A stretch of DNA of 64,000 bases from an uncultured Roseibium sp. (lineage in GTDB: Bacteria > Pseudomonadota > Alphaproteobacteria > Rhizobiales > Stappiaceae). The stretch is from contig NZ_OY769915.1 in assembly GCF_963669205.1 (NCBI RefSeq), forward strand, positions 1,152,001-1,216,000, in the 5' to 3' direction. A program made the translations under genes and the position numbers. The notes beneath the pieces are model-generated. The model saw only the letters and a program-made list of their open reading frames with translations. It had not been told where the DNA came from and made no database searches. Positions 32,641 to 41,487 of the stretch are shown in pieces. Positions within the stretch are counted from its first letter, which is position 1; the number at the start of each line of letters is the position of its first letter.

Positions 32641-34104
32641 TCAAAATGCGGCTTCGACGCCGTCCATTTCGACATAGACACTTTTCACCTGGCTGTAATA
32701 CTCGATCGCCGCGTGACCGTTCTCCCGGCCGATCCCGGATTTCTTGTAGCCGCCGAAGGGCATTTCGATCGGTGTGAGATTGTAGGTGTTGATCCAGCAG
32801 GTGCCTGCCTGCAGTCTGCCGATCACGCGGTGCGCGCGCTGAATGTCTTTCGTGAAGACCCCGGCCGCCAGGCCGAATTCGGTGTTATTCGCTCTGGCGA
32901 CGACATCGTCTTCATCATTGAAATCGAGCACGCTGAGCACGGGACCGAAAATTTCTTCCCGAGCGATTGTCATCGTGTCCGTGACATCGGCGAAAACGGT
33001 CGGCTGCACGAAGAAACCGTCCGGGAAACGCGCCACCTCGGCCGCACCGCCGCCGCACACGAGGCGGGCGCCTTCGTCTTGTCCGATTTTCAGATAATGC
33101 AGCACCTTGTCGAGCTGTGCCTTTGAAACGAGCGGGCCGATACTGGTCGTCTCGTCGAGCGGGTCGCCGAGCACGGCATTCGCTGTTCGCTCAGCAAGGC
33201 GTGCGAGGAACCGTTCCTTGATTGCGGAATGGACGAAGACCCGCGTTCCGTTCGAGCAGATCTGCCCGGTTGAATAGAAGTTGGCATTGATCGCGGCGGA
33301 AACGGCGTTCTCGACATCCGCATCGTCAAAGATGATCAGCGGGGACTTGCCGCCGAGTTCGAGCGTCGTCTTCTTCAGGTGTTCGCCTGCAAGGGCGGCG
33401 ACCTTGGCACCGGTCGGGACGGAGCCCGTCAGCGACACCTTGGCAATGCCGGGGTGTGCCACCATTTTCGCGCCGACATCGCCGAAACCCTGGATCACGT
33501 TGAAGACGCCGTCCGGAAGGCCGGCTTCGCTCAAGGCTTCGGCGAGCTTGAGCGCGCTCAGCGGCGTCACCTCGGATGGCTTGAAAATCATGGCATTGCC
33601 GCAGACAAGCGCGGGTGCCGCCTTCCAGCAGGCAACCTGGATCGGATAGTTCCAGGCGCCGATGCCGAAGCAGATCCCCAGCGGTTCGCGCTTCGTGTAG
33701 GCGAACGAGCCGCCAAGGTCGATGTGTTCACCTGTAAGCGTTGCCGCAAGGCCGCCGTAATATTCCAGGCAGTCCGCTCCCGATGCCGCATCCGCGACAA
33801 GCGTTTCCTGCAACGGCTTGCCGGTGTCGAGGGTCTCCAGAATGGACAGTTCGCGGTTCTTTTCCCTGAGAATGTCGGCTGCCCGGCGCAGCACGCGCCC
33901 CCGCTCGGCCGGAGGCGTCTCTGCCCAGATCTTCTGTCCCTGTCTGGCGGCCGAGATCGCGGCCTCTATGACGGCATCGTCTGCCGGTACGATGCGGGCA
34001 ATCACCTCGCCGGTCGCGGGATAGACGCTGTCGAACGGCGTTCCCGACTGGCTTTCCAGATAGGACCCGCCGACGAAGTGTGAGGCATTCGGTTGGGCGC
34101 GCAT
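32641..34104 (-). CDS. betB: Betaine aldehyde dehydrogenase
   Basis: The 487-residue aldehyde dehydrogenase has GICFGIGAWNYPIQVACWKAAPALVCGNAMIFKPSEVTP (cofactor pocket). LELGGKSPLIIF carries the catalytic Glu and NFYSTGQICSNGTRVF the catalytic Cys. AGTCWINTYNLTPIEMPFGGYKKSGIGRENG is the typical BetB C-terminal region. It oxidises betaine aldehyde to glycine betaine with NAD(P). It is third in the betI-betA-betB transcript, 45 bp after betA, and is closed by its own terminator. Glycine betaine serves as osmoprotectant or as a carbon and nitrogen source. Confidence 0.95.
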   Translation of the reverse strand: MRAQPNASHFVGGSYLESQSGTPFDSVYPATGEVIARIVPADDAVIEAAISAARQGQKIWAETPPAERGRVLRRAADILREKNRELSILETLDTGKPLQETLVADAASGADCLEYYGGLAATLTGEHIDLGGSFAYTKREPLGICFGIGAWNYPIQVACWKAAPALVCGNAMIFKPSEVTPLSALKLAEALSEAGLPDGVFNVIQGFGDVGAKMVAHPGIAKVSLTGSVPTGAKVAALAGEHLKKTTLELGGKSPLIIFDDADVENAVSAAINANFYSTGQICSNGTRVFVHSAIKERFLARLAERTANAVLGDPLDETTSIGPLVSKAQLDKVLHYLKIGQDEGARLVCGGGAAEVARFPDGFFVQPTVFADVTDTMTIAREEIFGPVLSVLDFNDEDDVVARANNTEFGLAAGVFTKDIQRAHRVIGRLQAGTCWINTYNLTPIEMPFGGYKKSGIGRENGHAAIEYYSQVKSVYVEMDGVEAAF

Positions 34105-34149
34105 TGAAATGCTCCTGCAAAGGGCTGTGACCGGCGCTCCGGTCAGAGT

Positions 34150-35808
34150 TCAGCGTTGACTGTTTTCCCAGTCCGGGTGGATCCAGGGCTGTTGATTGGA
34201 AGCCGGAAGCGGGTCCTTGCCGAGAATGTGGTCGGAGGCTTTCTCGCCCACCATGATGGACGGCCCGTTCAGGTTTCCGTTGGTGATCAGCGGAAAGATC
34301 GAGCTGTCGGCAACGCGCAATCCGTCGACCCCGATGACGCGGCACTCCGGATCGACGACGGCCAGCGGATCGTCTTTTGCTCCCATCCGGCAGGTGCCGC
34401 ACGGATGGTAGGCGCTTTCCACATGCTCGCGAATGAAATCGTTGAGTTGTTCGTCGCTCTGCACCTTGTCGCCCGGCTGGATCTCCTTGCCGCGATAGTC
34501 GGCAAACGCGTCCTGGCCGAAAATCTCCCGTGTCAGCCTGATGCAGGTCCGGAAGTCCTCCCAGTCCTCGTCGTGCGACATGTAGTTGAACAGGATGGAC
34601 GGCTTGGCCTTCGGGTCGGAGGACGTCAGGGACACGTGTCCGCGCGATTTCGACCGCATCGGTCCGACATGCGCCTGGAAACCGTGCCCTTCAGCCGCTG
34701 CCTGCCCGTCATAGCGGACCGCGAAGGGCAGGAAGTGGTACTGGATGTCGGGATACTTGACGCCGGCCTTGCTGCGGATGAAGGCGCAGCTCTCGAACTG
34801 GTTGGACGCGCCGAGGCCGTTCTTGAAGAACAGCCATTGCGCACCGATCAGGGCCTTGGAGAAGAGGTTCCAGTGCTTGTAGAGCGTGATCGGCTGCGAA
34901 CAGGCCTGCTGGATATAGAGCTCCAGGTGATCCTGCAGGTTGGCGCCGACACCGGGGCGGTCGGCAATAACATCGATGCCGAGTTCGGACAGCTTGTCTG
35001 CCGGGCCGATGCCCGACAGCATCAGGATTTTCGGCGAATTGATCGACGAGGCGGCAAGGATGACCTCGCGTGTGGCCCTGACTTCCCGGATTTCGCCGCC
35101 GATCTCGAATTCGACACCAACGGCCCGGTTGTCCTCGATCAGGACCTTGCGGACCAGGGCGCCCTTGATGAGAACCAGGTTGCCGCGTTTCAGGGCCGGC
35201 TTGAGATAGGCATTTGCGGCTGACCAGCGGCGGCCCTTGTGGACCGTCATTTCCATGTCGCCGAAGCCTTCCTGCTTCTCGCCGTTGTAGTCCTCGGTGA
35301 TTTCGTAGCCCGCCTGACGGCCGGCATCGCGGAACGCGTGAAACAGGGGGTTCCACTTGGTGCCCCGTTGCACGTGCAGCGGACCGTTTTCACCGCGCCA
35401 GCCGGCCTGACCCTGCGGGTTCTGTTCCTGGCGCTTGTAATAGGGCAGCACGTGCCGGTAGCCCCAGCCGCTTGCGCCCATTTCTTCCCAGGTGTCGAAG
35501 TCACAGGCATGGCCGCGCACATAGACCATGCCGTTGATCGAGGACGAGCCGCCGATCACCTTGCCGCGTGGTGTCGCGAGGCGGCGGCCGCCAAGATGCG
35601 GTTCCGGCTCGCTTTCATAGCCCCAGTCGTAGAAGGGCATGTTCATGGGATAGGACAGGGCGGCTGGCATCTGGATCAGCGGCCCGACATCCGTACCGCC
35701 GAATTCCAGCACGAGAACCCGGTTCTTCGGGTCTTCGGAGAGCCGGCTGGCCATCGCGCAACCGGCGGAACCGGCTCCTACGATGATGAAATCAAACGCG
35801 TCGGTCAT
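34150..35808 (-). CDS. betA: Choline dehydrogenase
   Basis: The 552-residue GMC-family flavoprotein has the N-terminal FAD-binding DFIIVGAGSAGCAMASRLSEDPKNRVLVLEFG. The GMC signature 1 region is GKVIGGSSSINGMVYVRGH and signature 2 is ILAASSINSPKILMLSGIGP. The active-site histidine lies in SAYHPCGTCRMG, with the second polar residue in ITNGNLNGPSIMVGEKA. It oxidises choline to betaine aldehyde (and can carry on to betaine), feeding electrons to the respiratory chain from the cytoplasmic face of the membrane. It lies 14 bp after betI and upstream of betB. Confidence 0.95.
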   Translation of the reverse strand: MTDAFDFIIVGAGSAGCAMASRLSEDPKNRVLVLEFGGTDVGPLIQMPAALSYPMNMPFYDWGYESEPEPHLGGRRLATPRGKVIGGSSSINGMVYVRGHACDFDTWEEMGASGWGYRHVLPYYKRQEQNPQGQAGWRGENGPLHVQRGTKWNPLFHAFRDAGRQAGYEITEDYNGEKQEGFGDMEMTVHKGRRWSAANAYLKPALKRGNLVLIKGALVRKVLIEDNRAVGVEFEIGGEIREVRATREVILAASSINSPKILMLSGIGPADKLSELGIDVIADRPGVGANLQDHLELYIQQACSQPITLYKHWNLFSKALIGAQWLFFKNGLGASNQFESCAFIRSKAGVKYPDIQYHFLPFAVRYDGQAAAEGHGFQAHVGPMRSKSRGHVSLTSSDPKAKPSILFNYMSHDEDWEDFRTCIRLTREIFGQDAFADYRGKEIQPGDKVQSDEQLNDFIREHVESAYHPCGTCRMGAKDDPLAVVDPECRVIGVDGLRVADSSIFPLITNGNLNGPSIMVGEKASDHILGKDPLPASNQQPWIHPDWENSQR

Positions 35809-35822
35809 TGGGAAACTCCGGC

Positions 35823-36425
35823 TCAGTGGTCCTTGCTGCGGCCCGCATGAGCGGCTATCTGGTTTTCGACATAGTCCTCGACCATCGCGATGGCCGCCTG
35901 CCTGTTGGTCTGCGCATCGCTCAGCGCCTGGCGGATCCAGACCCCGTCGATCATGGACGCGGTGCCTTCCGCTATCCGCCGTGCTTCGTTCCTTGGAAGG
36001 AAGAAACGGAGATTGTAGGTCAGGTTGGAGGCAAGCCTTGCGGCATAGATCCGCAACAGGCGGCTGTTGCTTTCGGTGGTCCTGGATTGTACGTAAAATG
36101 CCAGCCAGGCTGCGATCACTGCGGGCTGAAACTGGTCCACGGCGAAGTTGCCCGCAATGATCGCGGAGATGCGCTCGCGTGGTGTTTCCGCCTTGGCGAG
36201 GTTCTCGCGTATGGCACGCCCGAGCTCGGTCAACAGGTGCCGCATCGTTGCTGCAAGCAATTGATCTTTCGAGCCGAAATAGTGGTGAACAAGACCGCCG
36301 GAAACGCCCGCACGCTTGGCGATCTGGGCCATCGTCACGTCGCTGTAACCGCGTTCGTGTATCGCGTCCACGGTGGCATCGATGAGGCTCCGCCGGCGCT
36401 GTGCTTCCATTCCGACTTTGGGCAT
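35823..36425 (-). CDS. betI: TetR family transcriptional repressor BetI
   Basis: The 200-residue product has an N-terminal TetR helix-turn-helix (RRRSLIDATVDAIHERGYSDVTMAQIAKRAGVSGGLVHHYFGSKDQLLAATM, residues ~9-60) and the BetI-type C-terminal domain (NRQAAIAMVEDYVENQI). BetI represses the bet genes until choline binds. It is first in the operon and divergent from choXWV. The 226-bp gap contains an ATTGAT-type inverted repeat likely to be its operator, so one repressor could govern both choline import and oxidation. Confidence 0.92.
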   Translation of the reverse strand: MPKVGMEAQRRRSLIDATVDAIHERGYSDVTMAQIAKRAGVSGGLVHHYFGSKDQLLAATMRHLLTELGRAIRENLAKAETPRERISAIIAGNFAVDQFQPAVIAAWLAFYVQSRTTESNSRLLRIYAARLASNLTYNLRFFLPRNEARRIAEGTASMIDGVWIRQALSDAQTNRQAAIAMVEDYVENQIAAHAGRSKDH

Positions 36426-36459
36426 CCTGGTCTCCGGACTTTTCCGATTCTTATTTTTA

Positions 36460-36473
36460 ATTGATCAATCAAT
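36460..36473. promoter_or_regulatory. Candidate BetI operator between betI and choX
   Basis: Inverted repeat ATTGAT-CA-ATCAAT, with a further ATCAAT copy at 36472-36477, in the shared divergent region 35 bp upstream of betI. The AT-rich TTGATnnATCAA character resembles known BetI-controlled promoters. Confidence 0.55.
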
Positions 36474-36651
36474 CAATGAAAACTTGCAAAATGTCGCTAC
36501 GGATGCTTGGATTGAAGCGGGACAGGGGTTGGCAGACCGATCGCGCACGTTTCAGACTGCGCCCTTGAGATCTGGTGGTTGAAGTTTACGCCTCGGGCGG
36601 GACTTTGCTCCCTGCACAAACGATAATTTGCTTTCCAAAGGAGGTTTACTC

Positions 36652-37599
36652 ATGAACATTGCAGCGAAACTCGCTGGAGGCCTTGCATTGGCTGTCATGC
36701 TGTCCGGCACGGCGATGGCCAGTGAACCGGAGGCCTGCAAGACGGTGCGTTTCTCGGATGTCGGCTGGACGGACATCACGGCGACCACAGCTGCGACGTC
36801 GGTCGTGCTCGAAGCGCTCGGATACGAGCCCGAGGTCAAGATCCTGTCGGTTCCGGTGACCTATGCGTCCTTGAAGAACAAGGACATCGACGTCTTCCTC
36901 GGCAACTGGATGCCGACCATGGAAGGTGACATCAAGGCGTATCGCGAAGACGGGTCCGTCGAAACCGTACGAGCCAATCTGGAAGGCGCGAAATACACGC
37001 TCGCCGTGCCGAAATACACCTACGACAAGGGCCTGAAGAGCTTCGCGGACATTGCCAAGTTCCGCGACGATCTCGACGGCAAGATCTACGGCATCGAAGC
37101 GGGCAACGACGGCAACCGTCTGATCATCGGAATGATCGACCAGAACCTCTTCGATCTGGAAGGCTTCGAAGTTGTCGAATCCTCCGAACAGGGCATGCTC
37201 GCCCAGGTGGCGCGGGCCGGTAAGCGCGACAACGATATCGTCTTCCTCGGCTGGGAACCGCATCCGATGAACGCCAATTTCGAAATGGCCTACTTGGAAG
37301 GCGGCGATGACATCTTCGGACCGAACTTCGGTGGGGCAACGGTCTACACCAATGTTCGCGCCGGCTATGTCGGAGAATGCCCGAACGTCGGCAAGCTTCT
37401 GGAAAATCTCGAGTTCTCACTTGCCATGGAAAACGAGATCATGGGTGCGATCCTGAATGACGGCGAAGACCCCAACAAGGCGGCTGCCGCCTGGCTGAAG
37501 GTTCATCCGGCCACGTTCGAAAGCTGGCTTGTCGGGGTCAAGACCTTCGACGGCGGTGACAGCTTCGCCGCGGTCAAGGGTGCCCTTGGCGTCGAATAG
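36652..37599 (+). CDS. choX: Choline ABC transporter substrate-binding protein
   Basis: The 315-residue product starts from ATG 36652 behind AAAGGAGGT. The signal peptide runs to about residue 23 (TAMA-SE). It is an OpuAC-type binder. The four aromatic residues that box the choline ammonium group in Sinorhizobium ChoX (W43, W90, Y119, W205) are matched here at W39 (VGWTDI), W86 (GNWMP), Y115 (AKYTLA) and W201 (FLGWEP), all with a constant offset of four. Choline specificity is therefore well supported. A strong hairpin terminator directly follows, then the permease and ATPase genes. Confidence 0.94.
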   Translation: MNIAAKLAGGLALAVMLSGTAMASEPEACKTVRFSDVGWTDITATTAATSVVLEALGYEPEVKILSVPVTYASLKNKDIDVFLGNWMPTMEGDIKAYREDGSVETVRANLEGAKYTLAVPKYTYDKGLKSFADIAKFRDDLDGKIYGIEAGNDGNRLIIGMIDQNLFDLEGFEVVESSEQGMLAQVARAGKRDNDIVFLGWEPHPMNANFEMAYLEGGDDIFGPNFGGATVYTNVRAGYVGECPNVGKLLENLEFSLAMENEIMGAILNDGEDPNKAAAAWLKVHPATFESWLVGVKTFDGGDSFAAVKGALGVE

Positions 37600-37610
37600 G
37601 GCCTGACAAA

Positions 37611-37646
37611 GCGCCGGTGCGGACCTTCCGCCCGGCGCATTTTTTT
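37611..37646 (+). terminator. Terminator-attenuator between choX and choW
   Basis: A two-part stem (GCGCCGG/CCGGCGC outer, GCGG/CCGC inner, one bulged base; 37611-37622 with 37628-37638) with a run of seven T. It lies 11 bp after the choX stop and inside the operon. Partial termination would leave the binding protein in excess over the membrane parts. Confidence 0.8.
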
Positions 37647-37672
37647 GAACTGAGACGAAGCGGAGCAGCGGC

Positions 37673-38515
37673 TTGGACTGGCTAACAGAGTACAAATTGC
37701 CGATCGGGAAATGGGCGAAAGCCTTTTTTGACTGGCTGACCGTGAATGCCGCCTGGATCTTTGACGGCATCTCCATTTTCCTGGAGTCCCTGATCGACGG
37801 GATCCTGTGGTTGCTGCAGACCCCGCACCCGCTGGTCATCGTTGCCATTGCCGCAGGTATCGGCTACGTCGTGCACCGCACAATCGCATTCACCGCCTTT
37901 GTCATTCTGGCGCTGCTCCTGACGATCAACCAGGGCTATTGGGAAGAGACGACCGAAACGCTGGCGCTGGTTCTGGCGGCTGCGGTCGTCTGCATGGTTG
38001 CCGGCGTGCCAATCGGCGTTTTGGGCGCACACAATCCACGCTTTTATGCCGCGATCCGGCCCGTGCTCGATCTGATGCAGACGATCCCCACCTTCGTCTA
38101 CCTGATCCCGGCGCTGATCCTGTTCGGGCTGGGCATGGTGCCCGGCCTCATCGCGACCGTCATTTTCGCCATTCCCGCACCGATCCGCCTGACGCAGCTC
38201 GGGGTTTCTTCCACGCCGAAAGCGCTGCTGGAAGCGGGCGAGGCCTTTGGTGCCACGAAATCGCAGCTTCTCTGGAAAGTTGAGCTTCCCTACGCGCTTC
38301 CGCAGATCATGGCCGGTCTCACCCAGACGATCATGCTCTCGCTTTCCATGGTCGTCATCGCAGCTCTGGTCGGCGCTGATGGGCTCGGGGTGCCGACGCT
38401 CAGGGCACTGAACACCGTGAATATCGCCCAGGGCTTCGAAGTCGGCGTCTGCATCGTTCTGATCGCGATCGTCCTCGACAGGTTCTTCAGGAAAGAGGAA
38501 GGAGGCAAGCGATGA
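37673..38515 (+). CDS. choW: Choline ABC transporter permease
   Basis: The 280-residue inner-membrane protein begins at a TTG (37673) behind CGGAG. About six membrane segments follow an amphipathic N-terminus (WAKAFFDWLTVNAAWIFDGIS). The ProW-like features are MQTIPTFVYLIPALILFGLGMVPGLIATVIFAIPAPIRLTQLG. The coupling loop is EAGEAFGATKSQLLWKVELPYALPQIMAGL, and GLGVPTLRALNTVNIAQGFEVG is near the end. It forms the homodimeric channel. Its stop overlaps choV by 4 bp. Confidence 0.92.
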   Translation: MDWLTEYKLPIGKWAKAFFDWLTVNAAWIFDGISIFLESLIDGILWLLQTPHPLVIVAIAAGIGYVVHRTIAFTAFVILALLLTINQGYWEETTETLALVLAAAVVCMVAGVPIGVLGAHNPRFYAAIRPVLDLMQTIPTFVYLIPALILFGLGMVPGLIATVIFAIPAPIRLTQLGVSSTPKALLEAGEAFGATKSQLLWKVELPYALPQIMAGLTQTIMLSLSMVVIAALVGADGLGVPTLRALNTVNIAQGFEVGVCIVLIAIVLDRFFRKEEGGKR

Positions 38516-39558
38516 CGGAATCAGCCATATCCCCGATCGTCTCCTTCCGCGATGTCGATATCGTTTTCGGAGATGCCCCCAAATCGGCCTTGCCGATGAT
38601 CGACACCGGCAAGACGCGGCAGGAAATCCAGGCCGAGACCGGCCAGATCCTGGGTGTCGCCGGCGCCAGCCTCGACATCCACGAGGGCGAGGTTCTGGTC
38701 CTGATGGGGCTGTCCGGCTCCGGGAAATCAACCCTGCTGCGCGCCGTCAACGGTCTCAACCCGGTGATACGCGGCGAGGTTCAGGTTCATGACGGCAACG
38801 GTTATGTGAACCCGGAAACCTGCTCCGCGAATGATCTGCGCGAATTGCGCCGCAGCCGCATCGCCATGGTCTTTCAGCAATTCGGTCTCTTGCCCTGGCG
38901 CACCGTTTCGGAAAACGTCGGTTTTGGTCTCGAGCTTGCCGGCATGTCTCCCAAGGACCGGGCGTCCAAGGTTGAGGAACAGCTGAAGCTCGTCGGCCTG
39001 TCCGGCTGGGGAGAGAAATACGTTCACGAGCTGTCCGGCGGCATGCAGCAGCGCGTCGGCCTCGCCCGCGCCTTCGCCACGGACGCCCCGATCCTGTTGA
39101 TGGACGAGCCGTTCTCCGCGCTCGATCCGCTTATCCGCGACAAGCTGCAGGATGAACTTCTGGACCTTCAGAAGGAACTCAACCGGACGATTATCTTCGT
39201 CAGCCACGATCTGGACGAGGCGGCCAAGATCGGCTCGCGCATCGCCATCATGGAAGGCGGCCGGATCATCCAACTCGGCACGCCGCAGGAAATCGTCAAG
39301 AACCCGGAAGACGGCTATGTCGCCGACTTCGTCAGCCACATGAACCCGCTCAATGTGCTCAGGGCACGTGACATCATGGTTCCCCCCGGCAGTCTGCCGG
39401 GATCCCTGGCGAGCGGGTTGACCTGCGAAGATGGGACGCCGGTGCGCGAGGTTGCCAGGCTGAAGCGGTCCAGCACCGAGCCCGTCGTGGTTCGGAAAGA
39501 CGGTGCAATCGTCGGCGTCATCGGCGACGGCGAACTGCTCGACTGCATGCTGAAGTGA
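38512..39558 (+). CDS. choV: Choline ABC transporter ATP-binding protein
   Basis: The 348-residue ProV-like ATPase has Walker A GLSGSGKSTLLRA (~65), signature ELSGGMQQRVGLARAF (~170) and Walker B ILLMDEPFSALDP (~190). A short C-terminal CBS-like segment (VREVARLKRSSTEPVVVRKDGAIVGVIGDGELLDCML) follows. In OpuA-type systems this tail senses ionic strength. Here only about one CBS unit is present, so osmotic gating is uncertain. The start is coupled to choW by an ATGA overlap. Confidence 0.93.
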   Translation: MTESAISPIVSFRDVDIVFGDAPKSALPMIDTGKTRQEIQAETGQILGVAGASLDIHEGEVLVLMGLSGSGKSTLLRAVNGLNPVIRGEVQVHDGNGYVNPETCSANDLRELRRSRIAMVFQQFGLLPWRTVSENVGFGLELAGMSPKDRASKVEEQLKLVGLSGWGEKYVHELSGGMQQRVGLARAFATDAPILLMDEPFSALDPLIRDKLQDELLDLQKELNRTIIFVSHDLDEAAKIGSRIAIMEGGRIIQLGTPQEIVKNPEDGYVADFVSHMNPLNVLRARDIMVPPGSLPGSLASGLTCEDGTPVREVARLKRSSTEPVVVRKDGAIVGVIGDGELLDCMLK

Positions 39559-39617
39559 GGCGAGGGCAACACTGCCCTCGACCTCTGCTTCGATTACCGC
39601 CGTCAGAACGCAGTGAG

Positions 39618-40016
39618 ATCCGGGACCCACTCGTTTCCAGAGCCTCCGAAGGGACGCGGAGAAGCAGACCAATCAACCGATGCGGCAAGCCGGCAGGCGA
39701 GTAGGCCCCGGATCTGCGCTGACGCTTGTCCGGGGTGACACCGGGGCGACCGGATAGTATCGACGGCCGTCCTGCTCGTCCTCGTGTTTAAGCCGCTTCC
39801 TCATCCTGAGGAGGGCCAGAAGGCCAGTCTCGAGGGATGGGCCCGGTACCGGCAACGTGGTTTCTACCTTTTCTCCACCTTACCGCCGTCATCCCGGACG
39901 CAGCGCAGCGGAGATCCGGGACCGGTGAGCCACCGTAATCGTTGCTGATCGTCGAAAGCCGCGCAGCCGCTGGGCTCCCCGGTCCCGGCTCGCGCTTCGC
40001 TTGGCCGGGATGACGA
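39618..40016. repeat. Composite dispersed repeats, copies 2a and 2b
   Basis: The gap between choV and the IS element is filled with repeats. A first inverted repeat runs from GAGATCCGGGACC (39618) to GTCCGGGGTGAC (about 39740). Then at about 39799-39842 comes the CTCATCCTGAGGA...TCTCGAGGGATGG module. At about 39889-40016 a long palindromic module follows, beginning CGTCATCCCGGACGCAGCGC and ending GGCCGGGATGACG. The last two recur in the same order at 27049-27250. No protein gene is seen between 39559 and 40138. Confidence 0.75.
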
Positions 40017-40138
40017 TGGCGGGGCTATTCAGGGCGTCACCAAATCCAGTGACATCATCTTGAACAAGTGCGAAGGCGCAGTCTGGAGGTTAGCAAGGTT
40101 ACGCGGTGCCAACTTGCCAGGATTTACCCTCTCCCGAT

Positions 40139-41279
40139 GGAGACCTTTGCATAACCTGCTGAATTTGTGATTCACTGAATTGAATTTGAGTGGGGAGGTT
40201 TTGATGCATCGTTCGAGTGGTCAGCTTGGGTTTGGCGAAAGCTTTTTGGATCCCGGCTTAGGCCGCAATCAGCGTCTGGATGCCATCGACGCCGCGATTG
40301 ACTGGGAGCCTTTGGATCGTCTTGTGCGTGTGCTTTACAGCGCTGGTGAAGGACGTCCGAGCTATCGTCCTCTGACGATGGTCAAGGCGCTGTTGCTGCA
40401 GCAATGGTACGGTTTGTCCGATGTGCGTTTGGAAGAGGCCTTGTCTGACACGCTTTCTTATCGTCGTTTTGTGGGTCTGTCGCTGGAAGATGGCACGCCG
40501 GATCACTCGACCATCAGCCGCTTCCGCACGGCCCTGTGCCGTCACGAGCTTGATGCAGCCTTGTTTGAGGAGGTTTTGGGTCAACTGGAAGCCAAGGGCA
40601 TGGTGCTGAAAGAAGGGACATTGCTGGATGCCACACTGGTCACGGCTCAGGCACGGCGGCCGGGGCGGGAGGCTGGCATGGGAGGCAAATCCTCGCACGA
40701 TCCGGACGCGGACTGGACGCGCAAGAATGGGCGTTCCCATTTTGGCTACAAGGCTCATGTTGCCGTCGATCAGGGATCAGGCGTCATTCGCCAGGCCATT
40801 CTGACCCCGGCGAAAACCTCCGAAAGCGAGGTAGCTGACGATCTTATCTGTGGCGACGAACGGGCTGTGTATGCGGACAAGGCTTATGAGCACAAAGAGC
40901 GCCGCGCCAGGCTCAAGGCAGCTGGCATCAAGGACCGTGTGATGCACCGGAACCATCGATATCAAGCGGCTCTGCCATACTGGCAGAAGCGGCGCAATGC
41001 TCTGATCGCTCCCATTCGCGCTGCCGTGGAGCGCGTATTTGGAACGCTCAAACGAAGTTATGGATATGAGCGTGTGCGCTATGTCGGACTGAAGCGCAAC
41101 GCAACTCAGTTCCGCCTGCTCTGTCTCGCCTTCAACCTCAAAAAAGCGGCAAAGCTGAGCGCCTAAAGCTCACCACAACATGAAAAACACCTCGTCATTC
41201 AGACGATCATCAACAAAACCTGCAAAATCACACAAACAGATCAAATCGAACGACCCGAAGACGTTATGCAAAGGTCTCC
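40139..41279 (+). mobile_element. IS5-family insertion sequence (1,141 bp, apparently intact)
   Basis: Perfect 17-bp terminal inverted repeats GGAGACCTTTGCATAAC (40139-40155) and its complement (41263-41279) enclose a single full-length transposase gene. The flanks, ACCCTCTCCCGAT on the left and TATGGGAGAGGGT on the right, are complementary, so the element sits in the loop of a palindrome. No clean target duplication can be assigned: ATGG occurs at both junctions (40137-40140, 41281-41284) but overlaps the left terminal repeat. Confidence 0.9.
40204..41166 (+). CDS. IS5 family transposase
   Basis: The 320-residue product starts from the ATG at 40204 behind GGGGAGG; a TTG at 40180 is possible. 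The N-terminal DUF772 region has YRPLTMVKALLLQQWYGLSDVRLEEALSDTLSYRRF and DHSTISRFRTAL. The DDE catalytic core has its acidic residues in GTLLDATLVTAQ, VYADKAYEHKERR and RAAVERVFGTLKRSYGY. It cuts and joins the element at its terminal repeats. The frame is unbroken, so the copy may be active. The terminal repeats differ from those of the two MITE-like elements, so this enzyme is not their obvious mobiliser. Confidence 0.95.
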   Translation: MHRSSGQLGFGESFLDPGLGRNQRLDAIDAAIDWEPLDRLVRVLYSAGEGRPSYRPLTMVKALLLQQWYGLSDVRLEEALSDTLSYRRFVGLSLEDGTPDHSTISRFRTALCRHELDAALFEEVLGQLEAKGMVLKEGTLLDATLVTAQARRPGREAGMGGKSSHDPDADWTRKNGRSHFGYKAHVAVDQGSGVIRQAILTPAKTSESEVADDLICGDERAVYADKAYEHKERRARLKAAGIKDRVMHRNHRYQAALPYWQKRRNALIAPIRAAVERVFGTLKRSYGYERVRYVGLKRNATQFRLLCLAFNLKKAAKLSA

Positions 41280-41397
41280 TATGGGAGAGGGTGAGGGGGA
41301 ATCTCTCAAAGACTCGCCAACGCTTTTCCCTCACCCGGCCTTGCAGGCCGACCTCTCCCCGCGGGAGAGGGAACGGCCTCGGCAGCAAGACCGGTTT
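41280..41397. repeat. GGGAGAGGG/CTCTCCC repeat flanking the IS element
   Basis: Right of the IS the sequence continues GGGAGAGGGTGAGGGGG, then CCCTCACCCGGCCTTGCAGG and CCTCTCCCCGCGGGAGAGGG. This is a series of short palindromes of a kind common in rhizobial intergenic regions. The left arm of the first palindrome is at 40127-40135, on the other side of the IS. The following ~90 bp to 41487 show no gene. Confidence 0.6.
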
Positions 41398-41487
41398 TCA
41401 ATCCGCGGGCCTTATCCCGTGGAGGACCTCAAAACCTTTCAAGACAATTTTACGGAGAGACAGACTGACGAGGATGACGGCATTGCC

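Noticed and set aside
40139..41279. The IS5 element as the mobiliser of the two MITE-like elements
   Set aside because: Terminal repeats differ (GGAGACCTTTGCATAAC versus GGGTACGGACTC), and so do the target sites.
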